DNA of 64,000 bases from the NCBI RefSeq assembly GCF_004297405.1, contig NZ_SCVC01000006.1, forward strand, positions 620,001-684,000. Reading direction: 5' to 3'. The position numbers were made by a program, and so were the translations under genes. Below are positions 43,762 to 51,616 of this stretch, piece after piece. The notes under the pieces were generated by a model that saw only the letters and a program-made list of their open reading frames with translations, was not told where the DNA came from and did no database searches. Source of the DNA: Reyranella sp. GTDB taxonomy: Bacteria; Pseudomonadota; Alphaproteobacteria; Reyranellales; Reyranellaceae. How positions within the stretch are numbered: the stretch's first letter is position 1; each line of letters starts with the position of its first letter.

Positions 43762-44264
43762 GCTGGGGTCTTCCGACAGTCGGCGCAGAGGCCGGTTACT
43801 TCCAAAGTCATGTCGCGCGCGGCGAAGCCGCGGCGCTGGGCGTCGGCGGTGATGGCCTCGGAGAGGCCGTCGCCGTCCAATTCTTCCGCATTGCCGCAGT
43901 CGCCGCAGATCAGGAAGAAGCCGCGATGCGCCTCGCCCGGGTGGCTGCAGCCGATAAAGGCATTCATGCGCTCGATGCGGTGAATCAGGCCGTTCTCGAT
44001 CAGAAAGTCGAGGGCGCGGTAGATCGTGGGCGGCGCCGAGCCGAGATCTTCGTTACGCAGCTTGTCCAGCAGTGCATAGGCACCGACCGGCTTGTGGCTC
44101 GACCAGACAAGTTCGAGCACGCGCCGGCGCAGCGGCGTGAACCGCAGGTCCTTGGCGGCGCAAAGCCTCTCTGCGGCGGCTAGCGCATCCTCGACGCAGT
44201 GCTTGTGATCGTGGGCATGTGCAGGGGCCTGCCCTGCGGGGGCAGCTTTGGCCGGTTTCTTCAC
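43758..44264 (-). CDS. zur: Fur family regulator, Zur-like
   Basis: About 168 residues. The winged-helix part has LRFTPLRRRVLELVWSSHKPVGAYALLDKL and APPTIYRALDFLIENGLIHRI, matching Fur/Zur. The C-terminal domain holds CGDCGNAEEL and CADCRK, the two CxxC pairs of the structural zinc site, and HPGEAHRGFFLICGDC typical of Zur. A His-rich HAHDHKHC segment sits near the N-terminus. I chose the GTG at 44264 (GGGAA upstream) because no ATG is available and the first codon further up would be TTG. It represses zinc-uptake genes when zinc is bound. It is divergent from hisI across about 71 bp. Confidence 0.87.
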   Translation of the reverse strand: MKKPAKAAPAGQAPAHAHDHKHCVEDALAAAERLCAAKDLRFTPLRRRVLELVWSSHKPVGAYALLDKLRNEDLGSAPPTIYRALDFLIENGLIHRIERMNAFIGCSHPGEAHRGFFLICGDCGNAEELDGDGLSEAITADAQRRGFAARDMTLEVTGLCADCRKTPA

Positions 44265-44335
44265 GAGGTTCCCGATTTGCCAAGCGAGGTCGTCGCGATT
44301 ATACGCGCCGTTCCCTTCGAAGGCCAAGGCTCGCC

Positions 44336-44746
44336 ATGCCCACCACCTACGAACAATCCGAGATCGACGCGGCGCTCGCCGCCATCAAATTCGATGCACA
44401 GGGCCTCGTGCCTGCCATCGCCCAGCAGCACGATACCGGTGAAGTGCTGATGATGGCCTGGATGGACCGTGACGCCGTGGCGGAAACCATGCGCACGGGC
44501 CGTGCCTGTTATTGGTCGCGCTCGCGCCGCGCGCCCTGGCGCAAGGGCGATACGTCGGGGCATATCCAGACGCTGGTCGACTTGCGTGTCGATTGCGATG
44601 GCGACACGCTTCTCGTGCTGGTCGAGCAGACCGGCGTCGCCTGCCACACCGGACGGCACAATTGCTTCTTCCGGGCGATCCGCGGCGGTGCGCTCGAGGA
44701 GATCGCGCCCGTCATCGTCGACATGGACAAGATCGGGAAGGATTGA
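44336..44746 (+). CDS. hisI: Phosphoribosyl-AMP cyclohydrolase
   Basis: A 136-residue enzyme of histidine synthesis. The zinc-binding signature VACHTGRHNCFF (Cys near 102 and 109) and DCDGDTLLVLVEQTG are diagnostic, and the N-terminal GEVLMMAWMDRDAV is conserved. It opens the purine ring of phosphoribosyl-AMP. The fused HisIE form is absent; this is the cyclohydrolase alone. AAGG precedes the ATG. It is divergent from zur and separate from other his genes. HisI is itself a zinc enzyme, so control by Zur is worth testing. Confidence 0.93.
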   Translation: MPTTYEQSEIDAALAAIKFDAQGLVPAIAQQHDTGEVLMMAWMDRDAVAETMRTGRACYWSRSRRAPWRKGDTSGHIQTLVDLRVDCDGDTLLVLVEQTGVACHTGRHNCFFRAIRGGALEEIAPVIVDMDKIGKD

Positions 44747-44748
44747 GT

Positions 44749-45237
44749 TTGACCTGTAGCGTTGGTTTTTCGCGGCGTGCTCTTCTCGGTGCTGGCCTGC
44801 TCCTTCCGCTCGGCGCCTGCGACCAGAACCTCTTCGGCAAGCGCAAGACGACCACCACCCTGTCGCCACGTGGTGACCGACTGGTGCGGATGATCCAGAA
44901 CACCGGCACCGACAATATGATGGCACCCGAGGCGCTGGCGCTGATGGGCATCACCAACGAAGGCCGTGACGTTCCGGTGCGCCAGCTTGCTGCCGACGGC
45001 CGAGACGGACGCTACGTCGTCAGCTTGGTGAACATCCGCAAGATCCACGAATTCATCTTCCACCGCCGCCAAGGCGACGTGCTGATCCTGCACCTCAGCG
45101 ATACGCGCTTTGCTCGATTGCAGAGCGTGCGCTATCCGCGCAACGGCAAGCCTTCGATCATCACTGACACCGCTTACGCCGAAGACGACTTTCAACAGCA
45201 AGTCGCCTTTTGGTTCGACCGCATCCCGGGGCGCTAG
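44749..45237 (+). CDS. Tat-signal lipoprotein of unknown function
   Basis: A 162-residue protein beginning at a TTG, supported by GGAAGGA 7 bases upstream. The N-terminus FSRRALLGAGLLLPLGAC combines a twin-arginine motif with a lipobox (LGAC), so it is likely a Tat-exported lipoprotein. The mature part is of mixed alpha/beta composition with no motif I recognise (RLVRMIQNTGTDNMMAPEAL near its start). It starts 2 bp after the hisI stop, so both may be translated from one mRNA. Function unknown. Confidence 0.72.
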   Translation: MTCSVGFSRRALLGAGLLLPLGACDQNLFGKRKTTTTLSPRGDRLVRMIQNTGTDNMMAPEALALMGITNEGRDVPVRQLAADGRDGRYVVSLVNIRKIHEFIFHRRQGDVLILHLSDTRFARLQSVRYPRNGKPSIITDTAYAEDDFQQQVAFWFDRIPGR

Positions 45238-45252
45238 TATTGTGACGGCGAG

Positions 45253-46425
45253 ATGACAGTCGCCGTCTCTTCCTCGCCGACCGCCCGCAGGACGCTCACC
45301 GTCTGCGGTGGAGCGCATGCTCTCCATGACGGTTTCACCGACCTTCTGAACGTCCTCTATCCGCTGCTACAGGCCCAGTTCGGCCTGAGCTATGCCGCCA
45401 TCGGCGCGCTGAAGACGGTTTATTCCGGCGCCATGGCGAGCGGGCAAATCCCCTCGGGCATGCTGGCAGAACGCTTCGGCGGCGTGCGCGTCCTGGCACT
45501 CGGGACAGTGCTGGTTGCTGTCGGTTACGGTTTCGCGGGCCTCTCCGGCTCGCTCTATGGCGTGATCGCGGGGTTGCTGCTGGCAGGCCTGGGCGGCAGC
45601 ACGCAGCATCCGATCGCGTCGAGCCTGGTTGCCGCCATGTATCACGGCCAGCAGTCGCGCACGGCGCTCGGCACTTACAATTTCACCGGGGATGTCGGCA
45701 AGGTCCTGCTCCCGGCACTGTTCGCCCTGGTTGCCGCGTCGCTCGGTTGGCAGCAGGCGATGGTCGTGATGGCAGCGCTGGCCGTCCTTGGCGCCGGCGT
45801 GATCATCGCCTCGCTGAAGCCGATCGTCCTGCACGGGAAGGCCGAGCCCTCCAGGGTGATTGCTGGCCAGGATCGGCCGTGGGCCTACTGGCTCCTGTTC
45901 TCGATCCACATCGCCGACGATCTGGTGCGCACAGGCTTCCTGATCTTCCTGCCCTTCCTGTTACGCGACAAAGGCGCCGACCTGCCGACGATCGGCCTCG
46001 GCCTGTCGCTGCTCTTCGCCGGTGGCGCGGCCGGCAAGCTGGTGATGGGCTGGGTCGGGCAACGGCTGGGCGTCGTGCCGTCGGTCGTGCTCACGGAAGT
46101 GGCGACCACGCTTCTGGTCCTCGCCCTCCTGCCGCTGTCGCTGGATTTCGCGCTGGTGCTGCTGCCCGTCGTTGGCCTGATGCTGAACGGCACGTCTTCG
46201 GTTCTGTACGGCACCGTCCCGGAATTCGTGAGCCCCGAAAAACGCACGCGCGCCTTTGCGATCTTCTACACCGGCGGTTCGGTGGCGGGCGCCACCGGTC
46301 CACTGCTGTTCGGCCTGCTGGGCGACGTGGTGGGCCTGGCAACGGCCCTTGTTGCCGTCGCCTGCGTGGCCCTCACCACCGTGCCGATGGTGTGGGCCCT
46401 GCGGCCCGCCTTCCGCGATGGCTAG
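45253..46425 (+). CDS. MFS transporter, fosmidomycin-resistance (Fsr) type
   Basis: A 390-residue, 12-helix major facilitator. The N-terminus HALHDGFTDLLNVLYPLLQ and the loop GMLAERFGGVRVLALG (MFS motif A position) match the Fsr group of efflux pumps, as does GDVGKVLLPALFAL. The middle loop contains a run of basic residues between helices 6 and 7. Likely an inner-membrane drug or metabolite exporter. Start ATG at 45253, weak ribosome site. It ends 4 bp inside the tail of the convergent M81 gene. Confidence 0.88.
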   Translation: MTVAVSSSPTARRTLTVCGGAHALHDGFTDLLNVLYPLLQAQFGLSYAAIGALKTVYSGAMASGQIPSGMLAERFGGVRVLALGTVLVAVGYGFAGLSGSLYGVIAGLLLAGLGGSTQHPIASSLVAAMYHGQQSRTALGTYNFTGDVGKVLLPALFALVAASLGWQQAMVVMAALAVLGAGVIIASLKPIVLHGKAEPSRVIAGQDRPWAYWLLFSIHIADDLVRTGFLIFLPFLLRDKGADLPTIGLGLSLLFAGGAAGKLVMGWVGQRLGVVPSVVLTEVATTLLVLALLPLSLDFALVLLPVVGLMLNGTSSVLYGTVPEFVSPEKRTRAFAIFYTGGSVAGATGPLLFGLLGDVVGLATALVAVACVALTTVPMVWALRPAFRDG

Positions 46426-47948
46426 GCGCCGTTCCAGACCGGCCCCATCGGCCGGAGCTTGATGCCCTTGCGCAAGTGCTTATAGGGCATGTCGACGGGA
46501 TCGGTGATGTGCGCACCGGTCGACCTCACCACCAGGATGGTCTCGGCAATCGGTTGGAAGTCGGCCCGGAAATGGACCGTCGACTTGAGGCCGAGGATCG
46601 GCGCCTCCGCGGGCTCGACGCCGACATGGCGGAACATCTCCTGGTCGGCCGCCTGCACGCGCTTGGCTGCCAGCACGGCTGAGACACCACTCGCCTCATC
46701 CGTGACCAGGGCCATCGGCCCGATCTGGAACTTGGCGCCACCATAGAACGGACCCGTGCCGGTGAACTTGCCGTCGCCGACCTTGACCACGCGCCAGTCG
46801 GCCTCGACCGGCGTTTCGCCGCCATAACCCACGACGGCGCCAATGCCGCGCCGCATGATGTTGCCCTCGCCGACTTCAGCGGCGGCCTTGGCGGCCTCCT
46901 CATCAACGATCATGCCGATCACGGCACCCTTGGCCTTGTGGCGCATCAGGGCCGCCAGCAAGCCAACGGTGTCCGACGTTCCACCAGCGCCAGGATTGTC
47001 CTGCACGTCGGCCAGCACGATGGGTTTCTTCGCCCCCTTCGACAGCTCGATCGCCCGCAAGGCGGCCTGGTCCGGATCCAGCAGCTCGCCGTCGAAGGCC
47101 TTCTCGTGTGCTTTCACGGTTGCCGCGAGCTTGTCAGCCGCCGCTTCGACCGCTTCCTTGTCATGGCCGTAGACCACGAGCGCCGGGCCGCACTGCGCGA
47201 TGTCGGCGGGCGGGAAACCGGGAGTATGAGTAACACTGACGATGCCTTGGTTGTGGCTCTTCTCGCCGGCTTCAAGCTCGCCCACGAGATCGAAGATGCC
47301 CTTGGCCGGCTCGATGAACGTGCACTGCCAGACCAGCGGGATCAGGAAATCAAGCTGGCGATAGGCACGATAGACTGGGCGCTTCTCCCTGAGGAGCTTG
47401 TCGAGCAGCTCGATGGCGCGCTTACCGGTCACGGCCATGTCGATGTGCGGATAGGTGCGGTAGCCGACCAGAGCGGTGGCGAGCTGCGCCATCTCCGGCG
47501 TCAGGTTGGCATGATAATCGAGGCTCGCCACGATCGGCAGGTCGTTGCCGACGATGCCACGGATGCGCCGCAGCAACTCGCCCTCGCCATCCTCCGTGTT
47601 CTCCGCGACCATCGCGCCGTGCAGGTCGAGATAGACCGCGTCGAACGGACCAAATTTGCGCAGATCCTCGTCGAACAGCTTCCACATCCGCTCGTAGGCG
47701 TCCTCGGTCACGTAAGAGGCTGGCGCCGCGGCCGCCCAGGCGAGCGGCACGATCTCGTGGCCGAGCTCGGCGAGCTTCTTCACCGCGCCGGCGATCGGGA
47801 TGTTGTAGCCTTCGACACCTGCGATCATCTCCTGCCCGCGCAACAGCGGCGGCCAGGCGTCGGCCCTGACGAACTCCTCCCAGGTGGCCTGCTGCGGCGC
47901 GAACGTATTGGTCTCGTGCTGAAAACCACCCACTGCAATCCGCGCCAT
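46422..47948 (-). CDS. M81 family metallopeptidase (MlrC-like)
   Basis: A 508-residue protein with the M81 layout: N-terminal RIAVGGFQHETNTF, a metal-site segment LHGAMVAENTEDGEGELL (about 109-126), and SLDYHANLTPEM (about 142-153) that supplies further His/Asp ligands. The C-terminal DUF1485-type half is complete. The founder MlrC opens linearised microcystin peptides; most members have unknown substrates and are common in soil proteobacteria. The ATG has GAGGAGAAG before it. It stands alone between the MFS gene and a small lipoprotein. Confidence 0.88.
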   Translation of the reverse strand: MARIAVGGFQHETNTFAPQQATWEEFVRADAWPPLLRGQEMIAGVEGYNIPIAGAVKKLAELGHEIVPLAWAAAAPASYVTEDAYERMWKLFDEDLRKFGPFDAVYLDLHGAMVAENTEDGEGELLRRIRGIVGNDLPIVASLDYHANLTPEMAQLATALVGYRTYPHIDMAVTGKRAIELLDKLLREKRPVYRAYRQLDFLIPLVWQCTFIEPAKGIFDLVGELEAGEKSHNQGIVSVTHTPGFPPADIAQCGPALVVYGHDKEAVEAAADKLAATVKAHEKAFDGELLDPDQAALRAIELSKGAKKPIVLADVQDNPGAGGTSDTVGLLAALMRHKAKGAVIGMIVDEEAAKAAAEVGEGNIMRRGIGAVVGYGGETPVEADWRVVKVGDGKFTGTGPFYGGAKFQIGPMALVTDEASGVSAVLAAKRVQAADQEMFRHVGVEPAEAPILGLKSTVHFRADFQPIAETILVVRSTGAHITDPVDMPYKHLRKGIKLRPMGPVWNGA

Positions 47949-48027
47949 TGCGCTCTTCTCCTCTTCACATGAACTCCGTCCAGTCGGACCATAGCATCAG
48001 CAACCGAGCCAAGGAGCGTGCCAAAAT

Positions 48028-48348
48028 TTGCATCTCGCCCGAGCAACATTGTGCCTCGTGATGATCCTGGGCGCCGCGGCGTGCGGGCCGCCCGGTTCAT
48101 GGCAAAGAGCTGACACTGGAAGTGCCGCGACCGCTGCCGATTGGACGCAGTGCAAGCAAGCGGCCAAGGAGGAAGCGGACCGGCTTTACGTCTTCAGCTT
48201 CCCCTTCCCTTATCCGCCGAGTTGGGCCGGACGCCAGCCGAGCTACCTCGAATGGCAACAGCGGTTCGCGGCATTCAAGTCGCAGGAAGAAAGCCGCCTC
48301 GCCGACACTTGCATGCGCGAGAAAGGTTATGCGCGCACCGCCTCCTGA
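48028..48348 (+). CDS. Small lipoprotein of unknown function
   Basis: A 106-residue protein starting at TTG (AAGGAG 11 bases upstream). The N-terminus is a lipoprotein signal with the lipobox LGAAAC (Cys19). The mature part has two more Cys (TQCKQ and DTCMREKGY), a Pro/aromatic stretch FPFPYPPSW, and a C-terminal MREKGY that resembles other small envelope lipoproteins ending in a Cys-containing MREKGY motif. No defined function. Its last 22 bp overlap, tail to tail, the bdcR gene. Confidence 0.62.
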   Translation: MHLARATLCLVMILGAAACGPPGSWQRADTGSAATAADWTQCKQAAKEEADRLYVFSFPFPYPPSWAGRQPSYLEWQQRFAAFKSQEESRLADTCMREKGYARTAS

Positions 48349-48926
48349 CGAAAAGCCCGACCGGCCGCCTCTGCGAAGGCTTTGAGTGTCGAGGCCTTGG
48401 CGCCGTCGCGCGCGGCCGATGACATGCCCGCCAGAGCAATCGTCACCAAGCTGGCAAGCTCGTCGGCGCGCTCAGGAAACTCCGTCGCGATGAAGTCGCG
48501 GATGCTGGCGCGACCAGCCTCTTTCAGGGCCGCCGCCAGGGCACGCGCCTCGGGATCGATGCTGTTGCGCGTGCCATCGATCACCAGACAGCCCGCCGCG
48601 CCGTCCCGCTCAGGATAGATTCGGGCTGCCTCGAGTAACGTCCGTTCGATCACTTCGGTCACGGATCCGCCCTTGGCGCGAGCGTTGCCAAAAACGCTGG
48701 CCTTGCTCGCGGTGTAGCGCTCGAGAGCACGCTGGAACAATCCGGCCTTGTTCCCAAACGCGGCATAGAAGCTCGGTGGTTTGATGCCGAGCTCACTGCC
48801 CAGCTCGGCGACACCGACCGCGTCGTAACCGCGCTGGTGGAACAGCTTCACGGCTTTGTCGACCGCCTCTTCCACATCGAAAGAGCGGGGTCGACCGCGC
48901 GGGGCGGAGTTTTTTATAGCGATCAC
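48327..48926 (-). CDS. bdcR: TetR family repressor, BdcR-like
   Basis: About 199 residues. The N-terminal region RGRPRSFDVEEAVDKAVKLFHQRGYDAVGVAELGSELG leads into a helix-turn-helix, and KPPSFYAAFGNKAGLFQRAL is the recognition part. It is divergent from a bdcA-like gene, as BdcR is in Escherichia. The start is probably the GTG at 48926 (AAGGA nine bases upstream); a GTG at 48974 would add 16 unlikely residues. Two near-identical palindromes (48917-48928 and 48965-48976) cover this start and the shared promoter region, so it very likely represses itself and bdcA. Confidence 0.88.
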   Translation of the reverse strand: MIAIKNSAPRGRPRSFDVEEAVDKAVKLFHQRGYDAVGVAELGSELGIKPPSFYAAFGNKAGLFQRALERYTASKASVFGNARAKGGSVTEVIERTLLEAARIYPERDGAAGCLVIDGTRNSIDPEARALAAALKEAGRASIRDFIATEFPERADELASLVTIALAGMSSAARDGAKASTLKAFAEAAGRAFRQEAVRA

Positions 48927-48928
48927 TA
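48917..48928. promoter_or_regulatory. Operator 1 for the TetR repressor
   Basis: TAGCGATCACTA is an almost perfect palindrome. It covers the GTG start codon of bdcR and has a twin at 48965-48976, 48 bp away centre to centre. Confidence 0.65.
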
Positions 48929-48964
48929 AAAATAGTCCTTGTGCTTCGCTTGAGCCTTCATATA

Positions 48965-48976
48965 TAGCGACCACTA
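48965..48976. promoter_or_regulatory. Operator 2 for the TetR repressor, in the bdcA/bdcR promoter region
   Basis: TAGCGACCACTA differs from operator 1 at one base. It overlaps a possible bdcA -10 (TATATA at 48961-48966, with TTGTGC 16 bp before it) and sits in the spacer of a possible bdcR promoter on the minus strand (TTGATA at 48987-48982, TATATA at 48966-48961). Binding here would shut both genes. Confidence 0.65.
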
Positions 48977-48997
48977 CACAATATCAAGGAGGCCGAC

Positions 48998-49711
48998 ATG
49001 GCCGATTTCTCTGGCAAGAACATTCTGATCCTGGGCGGCAGCCGCGGCATTGGCGCAGCGATCGTCCGCCGTTTCGCGGCGGGTGGCGGCAAGGTCGCCT
49101 TTACCTATGCCGGTTCCAAAGACGCCGCCGAGGCGCTGGCTAAGGCCACAGGGGCAGAGGCCATCCAGACCGACAGCGGCGACCGTAAGGCGCTGACCGC
49201 CACCGTCGCTGGTCGCGGCGCCCTCGATGTGCTGGTCGTCAATGCTGGCATAGGCATTTTGGGTGATCCCCTCACCATCGAGCCGGACGCGGTCGACCGC
49301 ATGATCGACGTCAACGTCCGGGCGCCCTATCACGCCGCGGTCGAAGCCGCGCGCAAGATGAACCGCGACGGCCGCATCATCGTGATCGGCTCGGTCAATG
49401 GCGATCGCATGCCTTTCGCAGGTGGTGCTGCCTATGCCCTCACCAAGTCGGCTGTCCAGGGCATGGTGCGCGGCCTCGCCCGCGACTTCGGCGAACGCGG
49501 CATCACGGTCAACAGCGTTCAGCCAGGCCCGACCGACAGCGACATGAACCCAGCAAACGGACCGATGGCAGGTCTCATGCACAGCTTCATGGCGGTGAAG
49601 CGCCACATCCGCGCCGATGAGGTCGCAGAACTGACGGCCTATCTCGCCGGCCCGCACAGTGCGATGATCACCGGCTCGATGCAGACGATCGACGGCGGCT
49701 TCGGCGCTTAG
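48998..49711 (+). CDS. bdcA: SDR protein, BdcA-like (c-di-GMP-binding biofilm dispersal mediator)
   Basis: A 237-residue SDR with close likeness to Escherichia BdcA: the same length, ILGGSRGIGAAIVRRF (about 11-26), FTYAGSKDAAE, ALDVLVVNAGIG, and IIVIGSVNGDRMPFAG. The catalytic Tyr and Lys are in YALTKSA (about 146-150). In E. coli BdcA has been reported to bind cyclic di-GMP and promote biofilm dispersal; whether it also acts as a reductase is open. A strong AGGAGG site precedes the ATG. It is divergent from a BdcR-like repressor with two operators between. Confidence 0.88.
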   Translation: MADFSGKNILILGGSRGIGAAIVRRFAAGGGKVAFTYAGSKDAAEALAKATGAEAIQTDSGDRKALTATVAGRGALDVLVVNAGIGILGDPLTIEPDAVDRMIDVNVRAPYHAAVEAARKMNRDGRIIVIGSVNGDRMPFAGGAAYALTKSAVQGMVRGLARDFGERGITVNSVQPGPTDSDMNPANGPMAGLMHSFMAVKRHIRADEVAELTAYLAGPHSAMITGSMQTIDGGFGA

Positions 49712-50595
49712 TCTTTGTTGGCAGCGTCTTCGATGGAGCGCAGCAGCACGGGCCAATATTCTTCGCCATGGCCCAGTTCTACGGCGCGCTCCATCAATTC
49801 GCGCGCCACATCGGCACCCAACGCCGGTACGCCGGTCTCATCCGCCATCTCGATGGCGTAGCTCAGGTCCTTGAGCGCGTACTTCGTCGAGAAGGCGCGC
49901 TCGGGGAACACCCCCGGCAGCATCGCCTTCATGCCGTGATTGCGCAGCGCGAAGGAATCAGCCGATCCCTTGGTCAAGGTCTCGAACAGGATCTTGCCGT
50001 CCACATCGTTGGCCCGCGCGATCGACAGGGCTTCGCCCAGTGCCACGACGGTCTGGAACAGGATCATGTTGTTCAGGATTTTGACGGTCTGGCCCGCCCC
50101 CGCCTCGCCGCAATGGGTGACCTCACTCGCCATGTGGCGCAGCAACGGCTCGATGCGTTCAAAGGTCGGCGACGTTGCGCCCACCATGATCGACAACGTG
50201 CCATCGATCGCGGCCTGGCGCGTGCGGGCCACGGGCGCATCGGCGAAGGCCGTAGCCCTGCCCTCGAACTCGGCGTAGAGCCGGCGTGCCAAACGCGGCG
50301 GCGCCGTACTGAGGTCGACAACGGTCCAGCCGAGCTTCGCCTTGCTGGTGAGCCCGTTCGGGCCGAGGCAAATCTCCTCCACTTCCTTGCCGCCCGGCAG
50401 CGACAGGAAGATCGTGCGGCAGCTCTCGGCGATCTCGTCGACCGACGCAGCCTTCACGCCGTCGGCAGCCAGCCGCTTCAGAGGCGCCTCGTCGCGATCG
50501 GCCGCCAGGACCGTCATGCCGCTCTTGCGTGCCAGGTTGCGGCACATCGGCTCTCCCATGGTGCCGACGCCGATAAAGCCGATCATGTCCGTCAT
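49708..50595 (-). CDS. NAD(P)-dependent beta-hydroxyacid dehydrogenase (HIBADH family)
   Basis: A 295-residue oxidoreductase. The dinucleotide loop GFIGVGTMGEPMCRNL (about 5-20), the catalytic Lys in GAGQTVKILNNM (about 171) and SLPGGKEVEEI are typical of 3-hydroxyisobutyrate, tartronate semialdehyde and GLYR-type reductases. The substrate loop usually reading DAPVSGG is changed to DAPVARTRQ, so the substrate is likely different from 3-hydroxyisobutyrate. ATG start; the cupin gene ends 1 bp before the start region, showing a cupin-dehydrogenase operon. It overlaps the end of bdcA by 4 bp, tail to tail. Confidence 0.88.
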   Translation of the reverse strand: MTDMIGFIGVGTMGEPMCRNLARKSGMTVLAADRDEAPLKRLAADGVKAASVDEIAESCRTIFLSLPGGKEVEEICLGPNGLTSKAKLGWTVVDLSTAPPRLARRLYAEFEGRATAFADAPVARTRQAAIDGTLSIMVGATSPTFERIEPLLRHMASEVTHCGEAGAGQTVKILNNMILFQTVVALGEALSIARANDVDGKILFETLTKGSADSFALRNHGMKAMLPGVFPERAFSTKYALKDLSYAIEMADETGVPALGADVARELMERAVELGHGEEYWPVLLRSIEDAANKD

Positions 50596-50596
50596 G

Positions 50597-50926
50597 TCAG
50601 TCCACTATGAAAAGTTTGGCGCCCTTGTCGGTGCGCGAACGGTGGGCGAGCGTGCCATCGGCCACCTGGTAGCTCTGGCCGGATTTCAGCACGACGGTGC
50701 GGCCATCGGCCAGTTCGGTCGACAGTTCGCCCTCGAGCACCAGCAGGACATGGCCCTTCTGGCACCAATGGTCAGCGAGATAGCCGGGCGTGTACTCGAC
50801 CATGCGCACACGGATGTTGTTGAAGTTTCGCGTGCGCCAGAACGCCTTGCCGGTTTCGCCGGGGTGTTCCGTACGCTCCACACCGTCCCATTCGGTCGTG
50901 CCGAAGGGTATGTCGAACATCAGCAT
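50597..50926 (-). CDS. Small cupin protein with a DHWC motif
   Basis: About 109 residues forming one cupin barrel. The motif LADHWCQKGHVLLVLEGEL (about 50-68) holds the His, Cys and His expected to bind a metal, matching the group annotated as 'DHCW motif cupin fold' proteins. The ATG at 50926 has AGAGG upstream; the frame is open further. It is translationally adjacent to the hydroxyacid dehydrogenase and 28 bp after the HAD gene. Enzymatic role not established; a small-molecule isomerase or dioxygenase-like activity is possible. Confidence 0.78.
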   Translation of the reverse strand: MLMFDIPFGTTEWDGVERTEHPGETGKAFWRTRNFNNIRVRMVEYTPGYLADHWCQKGHVLLVLEGELSTELADGRTVVLKSGQSYQVADGTLAHRSRTDKGAKLFIVD

Positions 50927-50954
50927 GACCAAGCCTCTAGCATGGAATCGATGA

Positions 50955-51572
50955 TCAGCCCCAGCCCGCCAAAGCCTGTTTGAGGCTTTCGGGGCCGCGA
51001 TAGAGCATGGCCCGCCAGCCACAGGCGCGGGCAGCGTCGACGTTGGCCGCCGAATCGTCGACGAACAGGATCGACTGGGCCACGGTCACGCCCATACGGG
51101 CCTGCGCATTGGTGAAGAACACCCGTTCCGGCTTGGTGACCCCCAGGGCAGCCGAATAGATGATCTCGTCGAAATGGGGACCGAGCCCGGCCTGGTCGCG
51201 CAGGTAAGCAACGCGATGATGCTCCTGGTTGGAGGCGGCGAAGCAGCGCCCGCCGGTGCGTTGCCGCCAGGCATCGGCCTGGGCCAGCACATCACGGTCG
51301 ATGATGGAGTCCTTCTCGAACCAATAGGCAACGAACTCCTCCAGCCGATCCGCAAGGCCCTTCGGTTCAAGGTACTCGTGGAGAGCGACGTAGAGATCCA
51401 ACCGGCCGCGCATGACTTCCCGGAAATCGCGATGGAAGAAATCCCGTGCCATTTCATCGTGATCGAAACCCCAGTCAGCCTTCATGGTCGCGTACCAGGG
51501 ATGGGGCGCCCCCGGGTAACCGAGCGAGATAACGCCATCGATATCGAGGGCGAGGACGGGACTGGAACTCAT
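50955..51572 (-). CDS. HAD-superfamily hydrolase
   Basis: A 205-residue HAD-fold protein. Motif I is LALDIDGVISLG (nucleophile Asp about residue 10), motif II is FAASNQEH, motif III is GVTKPERVFF, and motif IV is LFVDDSAANVDAA. The alpha-helical cap is inserted after motif I. It would hydrolyse phosphate esters or act as a haloacid-type dehalogenase; the substrate is not evident. It is the first gene of the HAD-cupin-dehydrogenase run and is divergent from a GNAT gene. Confidence 0.85.
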   Translation of the reverse strand: MSSSPVLALDIDGVISLGYPGAPHPWYATMKADWGFDHDEMARDFFHRDFREVMRGRLDLYVALHEYLEPKGLADRLEEFVAYWFEKDSIIDRDVLAQADAWRQRTGGRCFAASNQEHHRVAYLRDQAGLGPHFDEIIYSAALGVTKPERVFFTNAQARMGVTVAQSILFVDDSAANVDAARACGWRAMLYRGPESLKQALAGWG

Positions 51573-51616
51573 GGGCGAGCATGCTACAGCAAGGCTCCGG
51601 TCCGAAGGAAAGTCCT

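Noticed and set aside
48927-48974. Longer start (GTG 48974) for the BdcR-like regulator
   Set aside because: It would add residues without likeness to the family and place the start inside operator 2; the GTG at 48926 has AAGGA and fits the homology.
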